DNA of 64,000 bases. It comes from Pseudoips prasinana. Taxonomy: Eukaryota > Arthropoda > Insecta > Lepidoptera > Nolidae. This document shows positions 10,321-21,506 of this stretch, piece by piece. The stretch's first letter is position 1; each line of letters opens with the position of its first letter. The stretch covers positions 8,145,501 through 8,209,500 of the forward strand of contig OX621258.1 in NCBI GenBank assembly GCA_951640165.1, read 5' to 3'. Below the pieces are notes generated by a model that was given only the letters and a program-made list of their open reading frames with translations, had not been told where the DNA came from and searched no databases. Both the position numbers and the translations under genes were made by a program.

Positions 10321-11028
10321 TTCTCCGTTTATTTCGAGATAATCCCATACATACAATCGTTCCTAAAGACATGCATCTTAAAACGTATATATGAAATATT
10401 TGCATGAGTCACAGTGCTAATGAACTTATGAACATTTGTTCATTGTATCTCAAGAGGTTAAAAGCTTGTAAGTCAAACATTTGGTTTGTATATATTTTGA
10501 GTTCTTACCACTGGAAAGCAGAAGTGTTAAACCCATTTCAATCTATCTGTGAGATTGCGATGAGTTTATTGTGCATAGTTATTTTATAGAAATATTCAAA
10601 CCGCCATTAAGTTGACATGGCTTAAGACTTACAAAACTCGTGTCAGCTTAGAATTATAACCCAAACCTAAACGTTAGAATTGCGTTGGCAAGACACAGAA
10701 TGGTCACCCTGGTGCTGGCATAGGCCAGAACCAGGAGATTACAAGGACCTGCCATTGAGAAGCGTACTGGATTATGTGCAGATTTCATTCAGGGCTCCAG
10801 GGATAGAATAAAAACCAATGGATCCCCCATTGGTTTTTATTCTATCCCTATAGTACAAAATCCAATCCAATCCTGAAGAGTCGAAGTGCTGTACGCAAGT
10901 AAACCCCTACCAAGATAAGAACCGTAAAAGAACTGATACTCTTACACTGCTATACCGATACTAACCAAAACCAAACAGCTAAGAATCACCCCAAATAAAA
11001 ACATCGAAATCGGTGCATCTGTCTGAGA
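10321..11028. other. No gene; one hairpin
   Basis: No coding evidence beyond short chance frames. The notable feature is the hairpin at 10799-10849. Confidence 0.4.
10799..10849. repeat. Perfect hairpin, 23-nt arms, 5-nt loop
   Basis: Arms 10799-10821 and 10827-10849 are exact complements around ATCCC. Confidence 0.9.
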
Positions 11029-11153
11029 GCACGATGCCACATACCTACATACTCACACGGAGACAAAAATCGACGCCAAACTTATAACATTATGTATGTT
11101 ATAAGTTTGGCGTCGATTTTTGTCTCCGTGTGAGTATGTATGTGGCATCGTGC
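11029..11153. repeat. Long hairpin, ~60-nt arms, 5-nt loop
   Basis: Left arm 11029-11090 and right arm 11096-11153 are identical complements except for a 4-nt insertion in the left arm. The loop is TATGT. The arms contain CGACGCCAAACTTATAACAT, a motif of dispersed insect repeats. Confidence 0.9.
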
Positions 11154-11221
11154 GTTTTTGCGTCGGGGGTTAAAAAAACGGGGGTTATTTTATTTGATGG
11201 TTAGGAAAAAGAATAATCACA

Positions 11222-11660
11222 CATTATATATGTATAATAATAAAATCGTAGGAAAGTATATTTAATGGATGTGCTGGCGTCTTGACAGACTTTTTATCCA
11301 TTAAATATTTTATCATTAGATTACCCTGATTTGACGCCGTAACTGTACTGTTAAATAATATACATTCTGTTCATCGACTTTTGGAGCTGACTGTACATTG
11401 AATATTTTTTAAATAGGATACTTGGCACGTGATCTACAATCGATATCGAAGCCAAAAATATAGTTTTTAGAATGTTTGTCTGTGTGTCTGTATGTATGTC
11501 CGGGCTAAACTCAAAAAGTACTGCATGGATTTACTTCAAATTTTGCATGAATATTACAAAGAGGTTGGGTCAACATATAGGCTACATATTATCACGCTAT
11601 CGTGTACGGGGGAGGAGCTGTGATCATTTATAAAATTTAATGCGGGTAAAAATAACTTAG
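11222..11660 (+). mobile_element. HeliN-1, interrupted and 3'-degraded
   Basis: TATAATAATAAAATCGTAGG begins the element. About 130 bp of foreign sequence (about 11256-11385, bounded by TATTTAATGG and ATCCATTAAATA) splits it. It continues with GATCTACAATCGATATCG to the CACGCTATCGTGTACGGGGG block. The terminal CTAG is lost. Confidence 0.65.
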
Positions 11661-11844
11661 GAAATAATAACAATGAGTAACTCACAACATTTTCCACTAA
11701 TTATGTGAGCAAACTATATGTTATTCTGTGGAAGTCTGATTAGAACAGCGACCGTGTAAAAGTTATCACAAAGCTATCAAAAGAGTTGAAACAGGTTGAA
11801 ATGTAACTAAATTATAGATGGGGGCAAAATAATAAGTTCCCCGT

Positions 11845-12009
11845 GATAACTGCGGAGGTATTTCCGATCCGGTATGACATGGCAACCTTCAAAAAGCGAG
11901 CCTGATTCCTTTCTCAAAGACCTGCAACGTACTTGCCTCTATGGTTCTGCAGGTGTCCATGGGCGGCGGTGATTACTTACTATCAGGCAACCAGATTGCT
12001 CGTTCTCCT
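11845..12009 (+). mobile_element. LINE D 3' end fragment
   Basis: Contains CCGATCCGGTATGACATGGC and GTGTCCATGGGCGGCGGTGA, matching the end of the conserved LINE D C-terminal block at 22110-22230. Confidence 0.65.
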
Positions 12010-12178
12010 TGTCACACTAATATTAGAAAGCCAAAAGTTTGTGAGTGTGTATGTTTGTTACTTATTCACGTCTAAACGGCTGGAGCGATTTTGGTGTGGA
12101 GTTAGCTGACACCCTGGATTAACACATAGGCTATAATTTATAAAGTTTAACGTAGGTAAAACGTCGGGGCACTGCTAG
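12010..12178 (+). mobile_element. Helitron-like variant
   Basis: Contains GTGTGTATGTTTGTTACTTA, then TAACACATAGGCTATAATTT, and ends GTCGGGGCACTGCTAG followed by T. This is the same 3' end type as HeliN-1 with a different 5' half. Confidence 0.6.
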
Positions 12179-12369
12179 TTATTTATAAAAAAAATAGATA
12201 TTCATTTTTGGGGTTGTCTTTAAAACGGATACACAAATTTGACACATCTTGGCTAATACACCAATTCGAGTAACTAAATATGCTTGAAAAATATTTTATT
12301 AATTCTTATGTTTAGGATGAAATGATGAAATTTTTTTTTCTTATAATATAAAAGATTTTAGAGTATGAG

Positions 12370-12618
12370 TTGTATTTGGTTTGACGGACTAGTTGGCGTG
12401 GTTTATAGTTTTGCCGCCTTTCACGCCACAGGTCGTGGATTCGATTCCCACCCGGGACAGATATTTGTGTGCATGAACAAGTCTGTTTGTCTGGGTGTAA
12501 ATTATCTATATCAGTATTTATTTACAAAAGAAAATAGTATATGTAGTATATCAGTTATCTGGTTTCCATAGTACAGTAGCTCTGCTTAGTTCAGTTAGTC
12601 AGGATACCTATTATTTTA
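12370..12618 (+). mobile_element. SINE-2, full length
   Basis: Head GGACTAGTTGGCGTGG, B box GGATTCGATTCCCACC, body GTGTGCATGAACAAGTCTG, and a tail with GGTTTCCATAGTACAG. Confidence 0.8.
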
Positions 12619-12689
12619 ATTTTATTAATTATATTTTTAATCTTTCTAAGTATAACTACCTGCTGGGCCGCAAGTATCATTTTGGTGTC

Positions 12690-12962
12690 TTAACTGCCAC
12701 GCAGATAATGAGGTCCTGGGTTCAAGTCCCGGGTCGGGTTAAAAAGTAATAGAGGGAATTTTTTGTAAAGAAAATTGCTCAGCATCTGCCCGAAGAATGG
12801 GAGTAGGCAATATTAGATCCCCGTGCCCCGGAGAGCACGTAAAGCCGTCCTACTGCAATCGACAACCCATCTCCCAAGCTCAGTCATTATCACACCCCTA
12901 AATGAGGCAGGATGTGGTAGCGCTACACCGGCCACTAAGAAGATAATCCCCCCCCCCCCCCA
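12690..12962 (+). mobile_element. SINE-3, partial, ending at a poly-C run
   Basis: Begins in the head (CAGATAATGAGGTCCTGGGT) and continues through CGGAGAGCACGTAAAGCCGT; the 3' half diverges. A run of 13-14 C follows at about 12949-12962. Confidence 0.6.
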
Positions 12963-13197
12963 TAATCGGTCATTAAGCTGGCATGATGATACTTATTATT
13001 CGAACTCGTAGTAATTCGTTCCCATAAGTACCAGATGCTTGTACCAGCTATACGCACTTATGCCCTTTGCTGGTGAGAAACATTCCTTATGGAATAATGT
13101 TTCCCTTAAAGCCCAGATTTCAGATGCTCTTGCATTTGATGCGTTTTAAAGGATATTATGGCATGCACTGTATTATCATTTTTAAGGTTAAAAAGGT

Positions 13198-13368
13198 TTT
13201 TGACCGACCGGTTGGCGTGGTTGGTAGATTTCGACCCAGGACAGATATTTGTGATCATGTCTGTTTGTCCTGAGTCCGGATGTAGTTATCTGGTTTCCAT
13301 AGTACGAGCTCTGCTTAGTTTGTAATAAAATAAAGGCCGCGTGTCAATAATGTCCCTAGATATTATAT
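13198..13368 (+). mobile_element. SINE-2, internally deleted
   Basis: CCGGTTGGCGTGGTTGGTAG joins directly to CGACCCAGGACAGATATT, so part of the head is lost. The tail continues to TGTCCCTAGATATTA. Confidence 0.7.
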
Positions 13369-13522
13369 TATTCACGCGAACTCACAATTAAATTACTATT
13401 CAAAAATACATAAAACTGACTTCAGTTGTTATTTTCTGACAGCCGAGGAAAAAAATACATGTAATTTTTTCCAATCACTGTTGCGGATGTCAACCAGAAT
13501 GCATAACCTATCGACCAAAAAC

Positions 13523-13700
13523 CAGGGACCGTCCGGATACTCGTTGAACGGGTTTTTGAACGGGTATTTTTAAGCGCTTAAAAAATAAACCCTATGATAC
13601 GAGTTACACCTTCGAACGGGTGTAATGAACCGCTTCCGAAAGGGTTACCCTTTCATACCCTGTAACACTGTAACAGGGTAAGCCATTCCAGCCAAGACAT
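13523..13700 (+). mobile_element. hAT-like MITE end with GGGTTA/ACGGGT motifs
   Basis: Starts CAGGGACCGTCCGGATACTC, close to the end CAGGGACCGGACAACC (reverse complement) at 19105. The interior is packed with AACGGGT, AAAGGGTTACCCTTT and ACAGGGTA motifs. The other end was not found. The hAT assignment is inference from the CAGGG start. Confidence 0.5.
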
Positions 13701-13950
13701 TGTAATATGCACTCTTTCGCATCGAAATTGGTTTGGTAATTGCATAAACACCACCGCACGTGACATCTAGTCGTAATAATTTGGAATTTATAATTTTAAA
13801 GTTCAATTTTGCTTGTCGCTAAACACAGTAATATTAAATTTTTCGTGTCTGTTCTTGTTTATTGTCATAATTTCTTTTAATTTGGAACTCGGTAGGTACT
13901 ACAGAATTAAGTAAAAGCATTTTAGCAGTTCTTTTTTTAAAGTATGTGTT

Positions 13951-14320
13951 ACGCTTCGTTGGTCTAGTGGTAGCGTCTTCAAACGTAGATAACGAGGTCC
14001 TGGGTTCAAATCCCGGGTTGGGCCAAAAGTGTCTATGGGATTTTTGCGTAAAAAGAAAAATTTCTTAGTGTCAGCCCGAAGTCTGGGAGTTGGCGGTATT
14101 ATAGCCTCATGCCTCGGAGAGCACGTAAAGCCGTCGATCCTGTACCTGACCTTCCGGTCGTTCCGCTAGTCCTCCCATCGGATAATGAGAGTGATGGAAT
14201 AGATAGTGCCCCTGTGTTTGCACACACACTTGTGGTATGTCCCGCTCACATGGCCAGTCTCCATTGAGACTGGCCGCTGGGGCCGAAATTCGGCTAGGAG
14301 GACATAATTATATTATAACA
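13951..14320 (+). mobile_element. SINE-3, full length
   Basis: Head GTTGGTCTAGTGGTAGCG, B box GGGTTCAAATCCCGGG, the CGGAGAGCACGTAAAGCCGT block, and the terminal CCGAAATTCGGCTAGGAGGA. It matches the minus copy at 9083-9431 throughout. Confidence 0.8.
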
Positions 14321-14963
14321 AAGAATTTGATTTTCATTCTGTTAAAATTAAACCGCGGAGGCGTGGTGGCGTACACCGTTATTGAATAGATGCATCATCA
14401 TCATAACCATCACCATTATCATCATATCAGCCGAAGGTACTGTTGGGCAAAGTCCATTGCTTCCCAAAGATACTCCACAACTGCATATCCTGCCTTGCCC
14501 GCATCCAGCGGCTGTCATCGACCCTCGCAAGATCATCGGTCCATCTTGTTGAGGGCCCACGCTGCGTTTTCCGGTTCATGGTCGCCACTTGAGAAACTTT
14601 CTGCCCCAGCGGCCGTAGATTCTGCAAGCTATGTACCCTGCCCACAGCCACGTTTGCTTGGCAATTATTCAAGCTATGTCGGTTTATTTGATTTGTCTCT
14701 CTTGGTTGGAACTTGAGATTTGTGATTGGATCTCGGAGGGAAACTCCGAACATGGCGTACTCCATTGCTCTTTGGGTGACCATGAGCCGTTTTATTAGCC
14801 CCGTAGTGAGCGGCTACGTCCTGGTTCCATATTTCATCAGAGGCAACCCATACTAATCGAAGACTTTTGATTGGTATTTGGGACCAGAAGCTTAGATTTC
14901 CGAACGCTGCCCAGGCAAGTTAGATTCTACAATTGATCTCCTACTCGAAGTGGACCTCTTACC

Positions 14964-15790
14964 TTTTTTTGATAAGGCAGGTCGAATGCCTACGTATGCC
15001 ACCCGCAAAAATGTTTACGGATGGATGCGTCAGACTCGCACCGACTAAACCTACCTGCCGTGGGCTTCTCTTGGCGCCTGATGGGGGAGCCCCGGGAACG
15101 CGGGTATGTTGCTCCGGTGCACCCCTTAAGCGAAAAGTTCCAGATGGTATGATGGTCCCACACGTACCCTGAGAGGGCTCTGGATTGTCCTCGCTATTTG
15201 CCGACTTCTGCCAGTCCGGCACTGCGACTGCACCATAAACAGATCGCTGTCTTCTTTTAGCTGGTAACATTGACTTCTCTTACTGCCGCCGCGGCTCCGA
15301 GGGGGAGTTGGGCTACCGGTTGCAGCCGCCACCCCGACGCCTCCTCCGTCTGCGATCTCTCCCGTTCGCGCTCAGCGGCCTCCTTTTGGAACATGACTGC
15401 CTCATAAAAGGAGACCACGGCGTGCCATTTAGAAGAGTCACCCACCAGCATTACCCCTACGATTGCCAGCAGGGACAGATCCCGTCCGATTGAGATCTTG
15501 AGTCGCCTTTTGGCCACCCGGGCCGGGCACTCAGCGAGAGTGTGTTGGGCAGACTCCTTTCCACCCAGGCCTTGAGGTGAGGTAGGGTGGAACCGACGGC
15601 ACGCTGGCGCGCGTTTAGGCGTAACTCTAGCCGTCCGCGCCAGTGCACTAATACGTGCCGGTAGTCATCCCGTCGGTACTCAATGAACATTTCTTCTGGC
15701 GCCCTCTTGTTCTCTTGGCGCACGCAGATTTCGGTGAAAACCACCGCCTTGGACCCTCTCCCTAGTGGGGTGGTGGTGGTGGTGCAGTGT
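14964..15790 (-). pseudogene. R1-clade LINE, 3' end, nested in RTE
   Basis: On minus the frame reads AQHTLAECPAR, then ISIGRDLSLLAIVGVMLVGD, WHAVVSFYEAV and FQKEAAERERERS. This is the C-terminal region that follows the CCHC knuckle in lepidopteran R1-type elements. A 7-T run at 14964-14970 is its poly-A tail. It is 5'-truncated and frame-broken. GTGG repeats lie at its 5' junction (15770-15783). Confidence 0.75.
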
Positions 15791-16324
15791 CCCTTACCTT
15801 AACTGGAATGGGTGCAACCTGAATGTTCAACATGATATTCGTCTTATCCATGTTCATTTTGAGAACCACTAGTAGAGAGACCCTGCTGAAGTCTTTGAGC
15901 ATTGTACCGAGGTATTTCAATGTTTCAGCCATGATTACGAAGGTGAGGGATGTATTCGCCATTGAGATTGATGCCAAAGCCTTTCATTCCAGGAGCTTAA
16001 AGACATCTTCCAATGCAGCGATGAATAGTTCTGGAGATGGAGATGTTATATCCCCCTGTCTCACGCCTCGCTGCAATCGTATAGGTTGCGAGTTCTTATA
16101 CAAATACTTTAACACCTCGACATACCGGTAGTTAATTTGGAATTTTGGAAAGAGCACAGTACATCCAGGTTTCGATTCAATCAAACGCTAAGCATAATGG
16201 CTGGATATATCCTCGGTCTTCTGAATAACTTGCCGCTGCCTATGTATGTGGTATATGGTACTTAAGCATTTTCGGCGACCGGCTTGTTCACGAGGGTGGT
16301 TGACGTCAAACCTGTGCGTGAGAG

Positions 16325-16585
16325 GATTTCAGAAGTTATTTAACTTCGTCATACTAAAAGGTCAAACGTCACAAGGATGGCACATATTGGTGTGGTGGTG
16401 CTTTCTTCAATAAGGTCGATAAAACCCTTTGAAAAAATAACAGACCCATCACGTTACTGAGCCATGTTTACAAGTGGTTTTCGAGAGTCATTACGACTCT
16501 CGAAAACCACTTGTAAACATGGCTCAGTAACGTCCTTGTGACGTTTGACCTTTTAGTATGACGAAGTTAAATAACTTCTGAAAAG
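16325..16585. repeat. Fold-back inverted duplication inside RTE
   Basis: Inner arms 16451-16489 and 16495-16533 are perfect with a 5-nt loop. Outer arms about 16328-16376 and 16534-16583 are near-perfect, with 74 nt present only on the left. The left half carries RTE in sense (RPITLLSHVYKWFSRVIT), the right half in antisense. Confidence 0.9.
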
Positions 16586-16660
16586 CTCGTAGCATTGGTA
16601 TACCATCCACCTTAAAAGCTCTATTGTAACTCTGTTATCACCAGGAGCCATATTGTTATT

Positions 16661-17114
16661 AAATTGTTTAAGAACCATGCTAATCTAATCTTAAAAGGTC
16701 TTTAGGCATTAAGTTACAATATTTCAGACAAGGCCAAGTTAGTCAGTTAGAAATTTAGCTGTTTGGAAAATTTAAAAACAACAAACAGGCGTTTTCCTAA
16801 AAGATTAAGTTTGAGAGGTGTTGAATTATTTTTCAATCACTAGTGACAATGGCAGTTATTATAAAAAATGACAAGATTGTTGGCAGCTCATTGCTCTAGA
16901 ATAATAGAAGATATTGATTGAATTGGTATGATACGACTAAAATGTGACTGAGAGATATGTAAATACTATAACTATTAACACAAACGTCCATATCTTTATT
17001 AATGCAATCAGAAATGAACACGCTGTTAAGGCTAATAGCTTGCAATTTACTTGCAAGAGCGGCGGTACCTTCTTATTTCGAAAAACGTTATAACATCTCA
17101 ATATTCAAAAAAAC
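16661..17114. other. No recognised feature
   Basis: AT-rich, no coding frame, no match elsewhere in the window. Confidence 0.4.
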
Positions 17115-17640
17115 AGGTCAAGTGCGAGTCGGACTCGCCCATGAAGGGTTCCATAGCAGCAAGTATTTTTTTTAATTTTCAGTGGAAGTTTGCATAACAT
17201 CGTAATGTACATCATATATTTTTTTCAGTTTTATCATTCTCCTATTTTAGAAGTTACAGGGGGGGGGGGGGGGGGCACATACATTTTACTACTTTGGAAG
17301 TGTCTCTTGCTCAAACTATTCAGTTAAGAAAAATATGATATTAGAAACCTCAATATCATTTTTGAAGACCTATCCATAGATCCCTCACAATTACGGGTAC
17401 GATGAAAAAAAAATTTGCATCAGTTCTATGTATGGGGAACTCCCAAAATTATTGTTCTTTTCCTATTTTTGTGAGAAAATCTGTATGCGGTTCACAGAAT
17501 ACATCTACCTAGTTTCAACAGTACAGCTCTTATAGTTTTGTAAAAAAGTGGCTGTGACATACGGACGGACAGACAGACAGACATGCCGAATCTATAAGGG
17601 TTCCGTTTTTTGCCATTTGGCTACGGAAGCCGTATTTGTG
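17115..17640 (+). mobile_element. AGGGTTCC-type repeat, long copy
   Basis: Starts GTGCGAGTCGGACTCGCCCA then AAGGGTTCCATAG, has a 15-G run near 17262-17276 and GACAGACAGACAGAC, and ends AAGGGTTCCGTTTTTTGCC and GGCTACGGAAGCC. The copy at 21507-21790 carries the same edge in reverse. The high copy type and inverted AGGGTTCCGTA ends suggest a non-autonomous DNA element. Confidence 0.55.
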
Positions 17641-18107
17641 ATGTGGATGATTATGATTGACATCCATTTGTCAAATTCTAAGGCCATTGGTTTCTGTAAA
17701 AGATATATGAGATAGCCAGTTTGTCATTTTTTCATACGACTTCTTGTCACATAAAAACAGGCAGTTGCTTTAAGCCAATTAATGAGGCCACAGAAGCCGT
17801 ATTTTTTTACAACTATATTTGCAAATAAATTAGTAACTAATATGAAATTACGGTAAAGAACTTTATTGAATACAGAATTAGTCTTGGAAAACTTGTACTT
17901 AGGTGGTCGCCTAAATGTATTTTTATCAGACCAAGATTGCTGTCTATATATGAAATATATAAACAGTTACATAACCTAAGATTGCTTGACTCTGAAAATT
18001 CTTAAAGTGATAATATTCTTATGATAATGAACATTTTAGTCACGTCAATGATGTTTTAGAATACCCATAATATATCAGTTCATTTTATATAATAATTTAA
18101 ATAATAA
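17641..18107. other. No recognised feature
   Basis: AT-rich spacer. Confidence 0.4.
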
Positions 18108-18363
18108 TAATATCCAGGGACATTATTTACACACGGCCATCTGATCCCAAACTAAACAGAGATTGTACTATGGAAACCAGATAACTGATATATTACAAAT
18201 ACTACTTTTCTTTTGTGAATACATACTTATATAGATAATTACACCCAGACTCAGGACAAACAGACATTCATGTTCATGCACACCAATATCTGTCCTAGAT
18301 GGAATCGAACCCACGAGCTCCGGCGTGAAAAGCAAGCATTTGCCAACCATGCCAACACGCCCG
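18108..18363 (-). mobile_element. SINE-2, full length
   Basis: Tail at the left (CAGGGACATTATTTACACAC); B box as GGAATCGAACCCACGA near 18300; head ends GCCAACACGCCCGGC. Confidence 0.8.
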
Positions 18364-18605
18364 GCAATTATTTCATCGTCCTCATGTCAGCCAAAGTACG
18401 TCCACTGCTGGACAAAAGCCTCCCCAAGAATGGGAGCGTGGCAGACCCCCAGAGCCCCATAGCTTGGCAGACGGGTTGGCGAAAGAAAGTTTGATGGTCA
18501 TAGTTCATAGATAAACTCTGCTGCCGGTTCTCTGGTAGGTATGCCCTCGGTCGATTTCTGCGCCCCCTACGTGATTAAATGGGGTGATGATATCCTATGC
18601 CATCA
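18364..18605 (+). repeat. Repeat G
   Basis: ATGTCAGCCAAAGTACGTCC, GCAGACGGGTTGGCGA, CTGCTGCCGGTTCTCTGGTA and GATATCCTATGCCATCACCA recur in order at 35665-35905 and 51060-51210. The start resembles the RTE 3' end, so it may be a chimeric LINE tail. Confidence 0.6.
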
Positions 18606-18829
18606 CCACACAGCAAACTATTATAATAATTATTTAACAAAATATAATCACATCATACAGATTGTCACAATATTAAGATTAAAGTAAGTCAGTTCTTTAA
18701 ATAACACGTTAATTATTAGCTCGACTATTTGTCGTCACTAAACTTTCAAATTTAAAATATAAAAAGTCATTCGTTCGTCAAATTTGTTGTACCTACCTAA
18801 AAGTAGTTAGGCAATGAGGCACCGCACGG

Positions 18830-19105
18830 GTGCGAGTATACCTACTCCCATCTACACGCTGCTAAGTTGATTGGGTAATTCAGGTTAACACGAATAAAAC
18901 CCTTTCAAGAAGGTAAGCTATTCAAGGGCTTAAGTCATTGAAGGGGTTAACCCCTTCCCGGGGTTACCATAAAAAACGTGTTAACCCTTTCACTGGGTTT
19001 CAAGGCTGTAAGTCAATCAAAGGGTAACACTGCGATACGAGTTACCCAATGAACGGGTTACCCTATCAAACGGCTTAACTCAGAAGCGGGGTTGTCCGGT
19101 CCCTG
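18830..19105 (-). mobile_element. hAT-like MITE with tandem-like ACCCSTT motifs
   Basis: The minus-strand end is CAGGGACCGGACAACCCCGC. Over ~250 bp there are about ten imperfect copies of motifs such as GGGTTAACCCCTTC, CCCTTGAATAGCTTA and AAGGGTTAACACG, many self-complementary. The left boundary is not certain. Confidence 0.5.
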
Positions 19106-19800
19106 CCAAAAACAAACAAAGAGATACCGCAAACAAAACGTACCTAAGCATATCCACGAAAATCAATTGATCGACCACTGTCAACTGAATGTCTAAATAA
19201 TCGAATGTTATTAATATCGAATGGTAACTAAATCTAACATTCAATCGAATGTATCCTTTAGCAATAATCGAAAGATATGTTTCGGGCGTTGTATAGTCAA
19301 GAAATATTTGACAATAAATATTTCTATTCTATTCTATTCTAGTCACAGTTCTAACCTAATCTAACCTACTTTTCTAGTGGCGAATATTCGATTTATTAAC
19401 CGTTAGAGATTACGAACATTCGAGTATTTAAGTCTATCATATTATAATATGCGATATGGTCTACCAAAGAAAATAAAATCCGTCTATTTGATTAATTTCG
19501 TCTTTTGCAGTCTGTTAATACAGGAAACAAATTAACAAAAAACGAAACAAAAATATATTAGATTTAATGTTCATTTTTATATATTTATGTTATATAGCGG
19601 ACATGTATGTTACATGTATTTATTGTATGTGTATGAGTCTAGTTTATAAGCAAGAGAGGTAGGGCATAGTGATCATTCGCTCAAAGAGCAGCCCGACTGG
19701 GGAAGTACATTATAGAAGACATTTCTTAATAATAACATTGATAATTTTAATGTCGTGTTTCCGAGTGTGAGTAAGGTCGCCAGAGCTCATTGGGGTGGGG
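19106..19800. other. No gene; small (ATTCT)n run
   Basis: AT-rich. A short ATTCT microsatellite lies at about 19322-19340. Several ATCGAATG words cluster at 19200-19275. Confidence 0.4.
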
Positions 19801-19945
19801 GGAAGGGTCAGCAACACTTGTTTGCTGACTTTTAAAGGCCGGTAACGCACGCACTGCTCTGGTGTTGCGAGTGTCCATGGGCGGCGGTGATCACTTACCA
19901 TTAGGTGACCCACTTGCTCCTTTGTCGCCTACTGACATAAAAAAA
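19801..19945 (+). mobile_element. LINE D 3' end fragment
   Basis: TTTTAAAGGCCGGTAACGCA, GTGTCCATGGGCGGCGGTGA and ACCATTAGGTGACCCACTTG, then a short A-rich tail. Confidence 0.75.
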
Positions 19946-20105
19946 ATAAGCTAACTCTTATGTTTCAAAATATGAATAAACATTATATACGTCACTAGAT
20001 ACACGAACGTTTAAATAAATCTTCTAAGCTTTTTTACATGTCTTTTGCCAATATCTTCTGATACCACTGAATCAGAAGATATTATTATATGTTAGTAACC
20101 TAATA

Positions 20106-20480
20106 GAAGTCTTCTCAGTTGGGGCTCATTGGATCCGGTGGTAGCATTAAAGCGCGACCGTCGTTATTAACACAAGGTCCGTCATAATAATAATACCTTA
20201 ATATAAACAGAACCATTGACAATATGTAGTAAAAATATTAGACTTAAACTAGATACTTAAACATAATCTCTTGACAATAACCTGATACGAGCTAGCTAAA
20301 TATCATTGCTATAATAAAATAAATTTCATAAATGTTTTCATACAATGTGTACCTAAATATCTATGTTACTAGAAATAATAATGTGTACATATATTACTAC
20401 AAACATGTTCTGACTATTTACAAGCGCTTTTTTAAAGTCTACGTGAATAAAAACCTTTTTATTTTATTTATTTATTTTAT
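20106..20480 (+). mobile_element. CR1-like A LINE, 5'-truncated 3' end
   Basis: Begins TTCTCAGTTGGGGCTCATTG and aligns with 44097-44471 to the (TTTTA)n tail. Confidence 0.8.
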
Positions 20481-20484
20481 AGAA

Positions 20485-20700
20485 CGAGTCACAAATAGTG
20501 CTCGGTAGGCTTTTTAAGTCACCGCTCGCACTAGTGAAATAAATCCCAGTATCGCAGTGTTCTTTACTAAAATGAAATACACAAAACATAAACAGATTAA
20601 TAACTACATTTCTGAGTCACACAAATAGTTTGCCAATCCAGGGGTTCGAACCCGAAACATAGCGGCTATCTTAACCCCTAAGCCACAAGTGCAGTCAGTT
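20485..20700 (-). mobile_element. SINE-4, minus copy
   Basis: The reverse complement has a tRNA-like head with GTGGCTTAGGGGTTAAGATA, B box GGGTTCGAACCCC and GGCAAACTATTTGTGTGACT. Confidence 0.65.
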
Positions 20701-20917
20701 TATTATGCTATAAATGCAGACTTATTTCCAATAACAGACACTCCAATTTAAATGCTCTTAATGTTTCTCACGTTCAGTATCTCAGTATAATAACCAGATG
20801 TAAATGGCTTGCGAACATTGATTGATTGACGGGTTCAATTCCTTCTGTTTAGAAGTGGTTTCATTGGCATTAAGAGCTGTCCCTAGCTGAGATTTTCTTA
20901 TACAAACGTATTCTTTA

Positions 20918-21238
20918 CTAGCTGTGCCCCGCGGTTTTACCCGCGTTAAACTTTATAAATTATCACAGCTTCTCCCCCGTAGGTGATAGCGTGATAATAT
21001 GTAGCCTATATGTTAACCCGAACTCTTAGTAATATTCATGCAAAATTTGAAGTTAATCCATGCAGTACTTTTTGAGTTTAGCCCGGACATACATACAGAC
21101 AAACAGATAAACAGACAAAAATTCTAATAACTATATTTTTGGCTTCGATATCGATAGAAGATCACGCCCCAAGTATCCTTTTTAAAAAATATGCAATGTA
21201 GAGTTTTGACTTTCCTGCGATTTTATTATATGTATAGA
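20918..21238 (-). mobile_element. HeliN-1, complete
   Basis: Non-autonomous Helitron-like element. On minus it starts TCTATACATATAATAAAATC and ends GCGG-loop-CCGC, GGGGCACAGCTAG. The inserted element is flanked by A on its 5' side and T on its 3' side, as expected for Helitron insertion between A and T. It encodes no protein and would depend on a Rep/helicase from elsewhere. Confidence 0.8.
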
Positions 21239-21319
21239 TTTGATGATGTAGCTAATGACTGTCCCACAGGGCACAGGGGGCCTCCTCTCACAAGGAGAGG
21301 GCATATGGCTTAGTGCAGG

Positions 21320-21475
21320 TTCATCATCATCATCATCATATCAGCTGAAAGACGTCCACTGCTGGACAAAGGCCTCCCCCAAAGTTCTCCACGATTGCCG
21401 GTCTTGCGCTATTCGCATCCAGCAGTTTCCAGCGACCCGCACGAGATCATCGGTCCATCTTGTAGGGGGCAAGTT
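21320..21475 (-). mobile_element. RTE-like LINE 3' end
   Basis: CATCATCATATCAGCTGAAA to GATCATCGGTCCATCTTGTA; truncated at ~155 bp. Confidence 0.8.
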
Positions 21476-21506
21476 GTCAATCTTCAAATGCCATCAACAT
21501 TCTTTT

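Larger units (their letters stand above)
14388..16660 (-). pseudogene. RTE-like LINE, broken, with nested R1
   Basis: RTE reverse transcriptase on minus. At about 16184-15980 it reads LKYLYKNSQPIRLQRGVRQG and FIAALEDVFKLLE; at about 15977-15795 it reads AETLKYLGTMLKDFSRV and MNMDKTNIM. After the R1 insertion (14964-15790) it resumes with the C-terminal blocks RAMEYAMFGVSLRD and TRWTDDLARVDDSRWMRA down to the CAT-repeat 3' end. The YADD-like segment is degraded. Stops and frameshifts are throughout, and a fold-back duplication occupies 16325-16585. No endonuclease remains. Confidence 0.8.

Noticed and set aside
12365..12571. 68-codon frame
   Set aside because: It is the translated body of a SINE-2 copy.
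14390..14716. Plus-strand frame starting with a histidine run
   Set aside because: The histidines come from the CAT repeat at the RTE 3' end; the coding strand is minus.
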